Shown here in pieces: positions 41,569 through 42,002 of a DNA stretch of 42,002 bases (position 1 is its first letter; each line of letters starts with the position of its first letter). The position numbers and the translations under genes were made by a program. The notes below the pieces were generated by a model. That model had not been told where the DNA came from. It did not search any database and worked only from the letters and a program-made list of their open reading frames with translations. The stretch comes from Cereibacter johrii. GTDB lineage: Bacteria > Pseudomonadota > Alphaproteobacteria > Rhodobacterales > Rhodobacteraceae. Location of the stretch: assembly GCF_001720585.1 (NCBI RefSeq), contig NZ_MABH01000242.1, forward strand, positions 1-42,002. The letters are read 5' to 3'.

Positions 41569-41616
41569 TCCCGGGCGGCGGGCCCGGAGGCATGGGCCCG
41601 TGCCTCCGCGCCGGGA
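41569..41616 (+). promoter_or_regulatory. expression-platform hairpin of the riboswitch
   Basis: GGAGGCA and TGCCTCC form a stem with an eight-base loop, flanked by ATCCCGG...CCGGGAT, so a long compound hairpin covers ~41569-41616. It lies between the aptamer and the start codon at 41661. With no T tract, it more likely acts on translation or as an intermediate structure than as a simple terminator. Confidence 0.5.
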
Positions 41617-41660
41617 TCAGCCACCTTCCGCCTTCCGGTCAAAGGACCGAAGGAGTGGCC

Positions 41661-42002
41661 ATGGAGCCGAAAGACACCACCCTCAACGAGGCCTTCAAGG
41701 GCTTCACCAACCGCGACTGTCCCTTCCTGCCCTGTCATCCGGGCGTGAAGCGCGCGTTCAACTGCCTGTTCTGCTACTGCCCGCTGATCGCCTATGAATG
41801 CCCCGGGCCCTACCAGACCTACACCGACCGCAACGGGCTGGTGCGCAAGGACTGCTCGTCCTGCACGCTGCCGCACGACGGCTATCTGCAGTCGTGGAAC
41901 TTCATCCAGAAGTGGCTGGAATATCCGCAGCCCTGGTCGGGCCGGCCGCAGACCGACCCGCCGACGCCGCGCCCCCGCCCGGCCGACGGTGCCGCCGAGG
42001 CC
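41661..42002 (+). CDS. Cys-rich small domain protein of cobalamin loci (3' partial)
   Basis: The 114 codons from ATG 41661 (AGGAG at 41651-41655) run off the window without a stop. The Cys pattern is CPFLPCH (~residue 20), CLFCYCPL (~36), YECPGPY and CSSCTLPH (~65), giving at least nine cysteines plus His. It matches the cysteine-rich small domain (PF04071) found next to cobalamin biosynthesis and cobalt transport genes; a metal-binding role (zinc, cobalt or iron) is likely but not proven. The end (residues ~95-114) turns Pro/Arg-rich. The upstream riboswitch ties it to B12 supply, and more cobalamin genes may follow beyond the window. Confidence 0.87.
   Translation, partial: MEPKDTTLNEAFKGFTNRDCPFLPCHPGVKRAFNCLFCYCPLIAYECPGPYQTYTDRNGLVRKDCSSCTLPHDGYLQSWNFIQKWLEYPQPWSGRPQTDPPTPRPRPADGAAEA

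Overview
The window looks like an accessory-rich stretch from a high-GC alphaproteobacterium of the Rhodobacter/Cereibacter type. The evidence is the very high G+C, an rRNA operon ending in 5S plus initiator tRNA, several TRAP carboxylate transporters, RpiR/IolC sugar genes and a cobalamin riboswitch. Assignment to a second chromosome or megaplasmid of such a species is inference only.

Layout. 1-254: the 3' end of a 5S rRNA, an initiator tRNA that carries an exact 28-base tandem duplication of its anticodon arm, and a terminator. 255-3480: a scar of broken insertion sequences (an IS3-type fragment, a nearly complete IS110 transposase, a decayed second IS110 and a truncated IS630). 3615-7525: a tightly overlapping three-gene cassette made of a small membrane protein, a TerB-GTPase-membrane protein and a dynamin-like membrane GTPase; no characterised system is recognised. 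7677-9315: a sugar epimerase/isomerase next to a beheaded TRAP permease. 9718-11996: a secreted DUF4394 protein divergent from an ECF sigma factor and its RskA-type anti-sigma factor. 12290-12510: a decayed, inverted fragment of mfd. 12625-15198: a PQQ glucose dehydrogenase split into separate membrane and periplasmic genes. 15696-18875: a complete Mfd-type translocase.

19212-27525 is a sugar-acid/cyclitol region. A leftward operon encodes a zinc polyol/aldonate dehydrogenase, a mannitol-dehydrogenase-family enzyme and a complete TRAP transporter (dctQMP). Facing away from it are an RpiR-family regulator and a fused IolC kinase-aldolase. The same palindromic operator lies in front of both units, so the RpiR protein probably controls both.

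27995-36989 is one rightward cluster: TetR regulator, SDR dehydrogenase, acyl-CoA ligase, a five-gene branched-chain-type ABC importer and two enoyl-CoA hydratase-family enzymes. The gene order reads as import of an organic acid, CoA activation, hydration and oxidation, with TetR autoregulation through a palindrome over its promoter.

37454-42002 holds a small Cys/His-containing exported protein, an alpha/beta-hydrolase remnant, a PepSY membrane protein, an 82-base tandem repeat, a CatB-like acetyltransferase, and a cobalamin riboswitch ahead of a Cys-rich protein that runs off the window.
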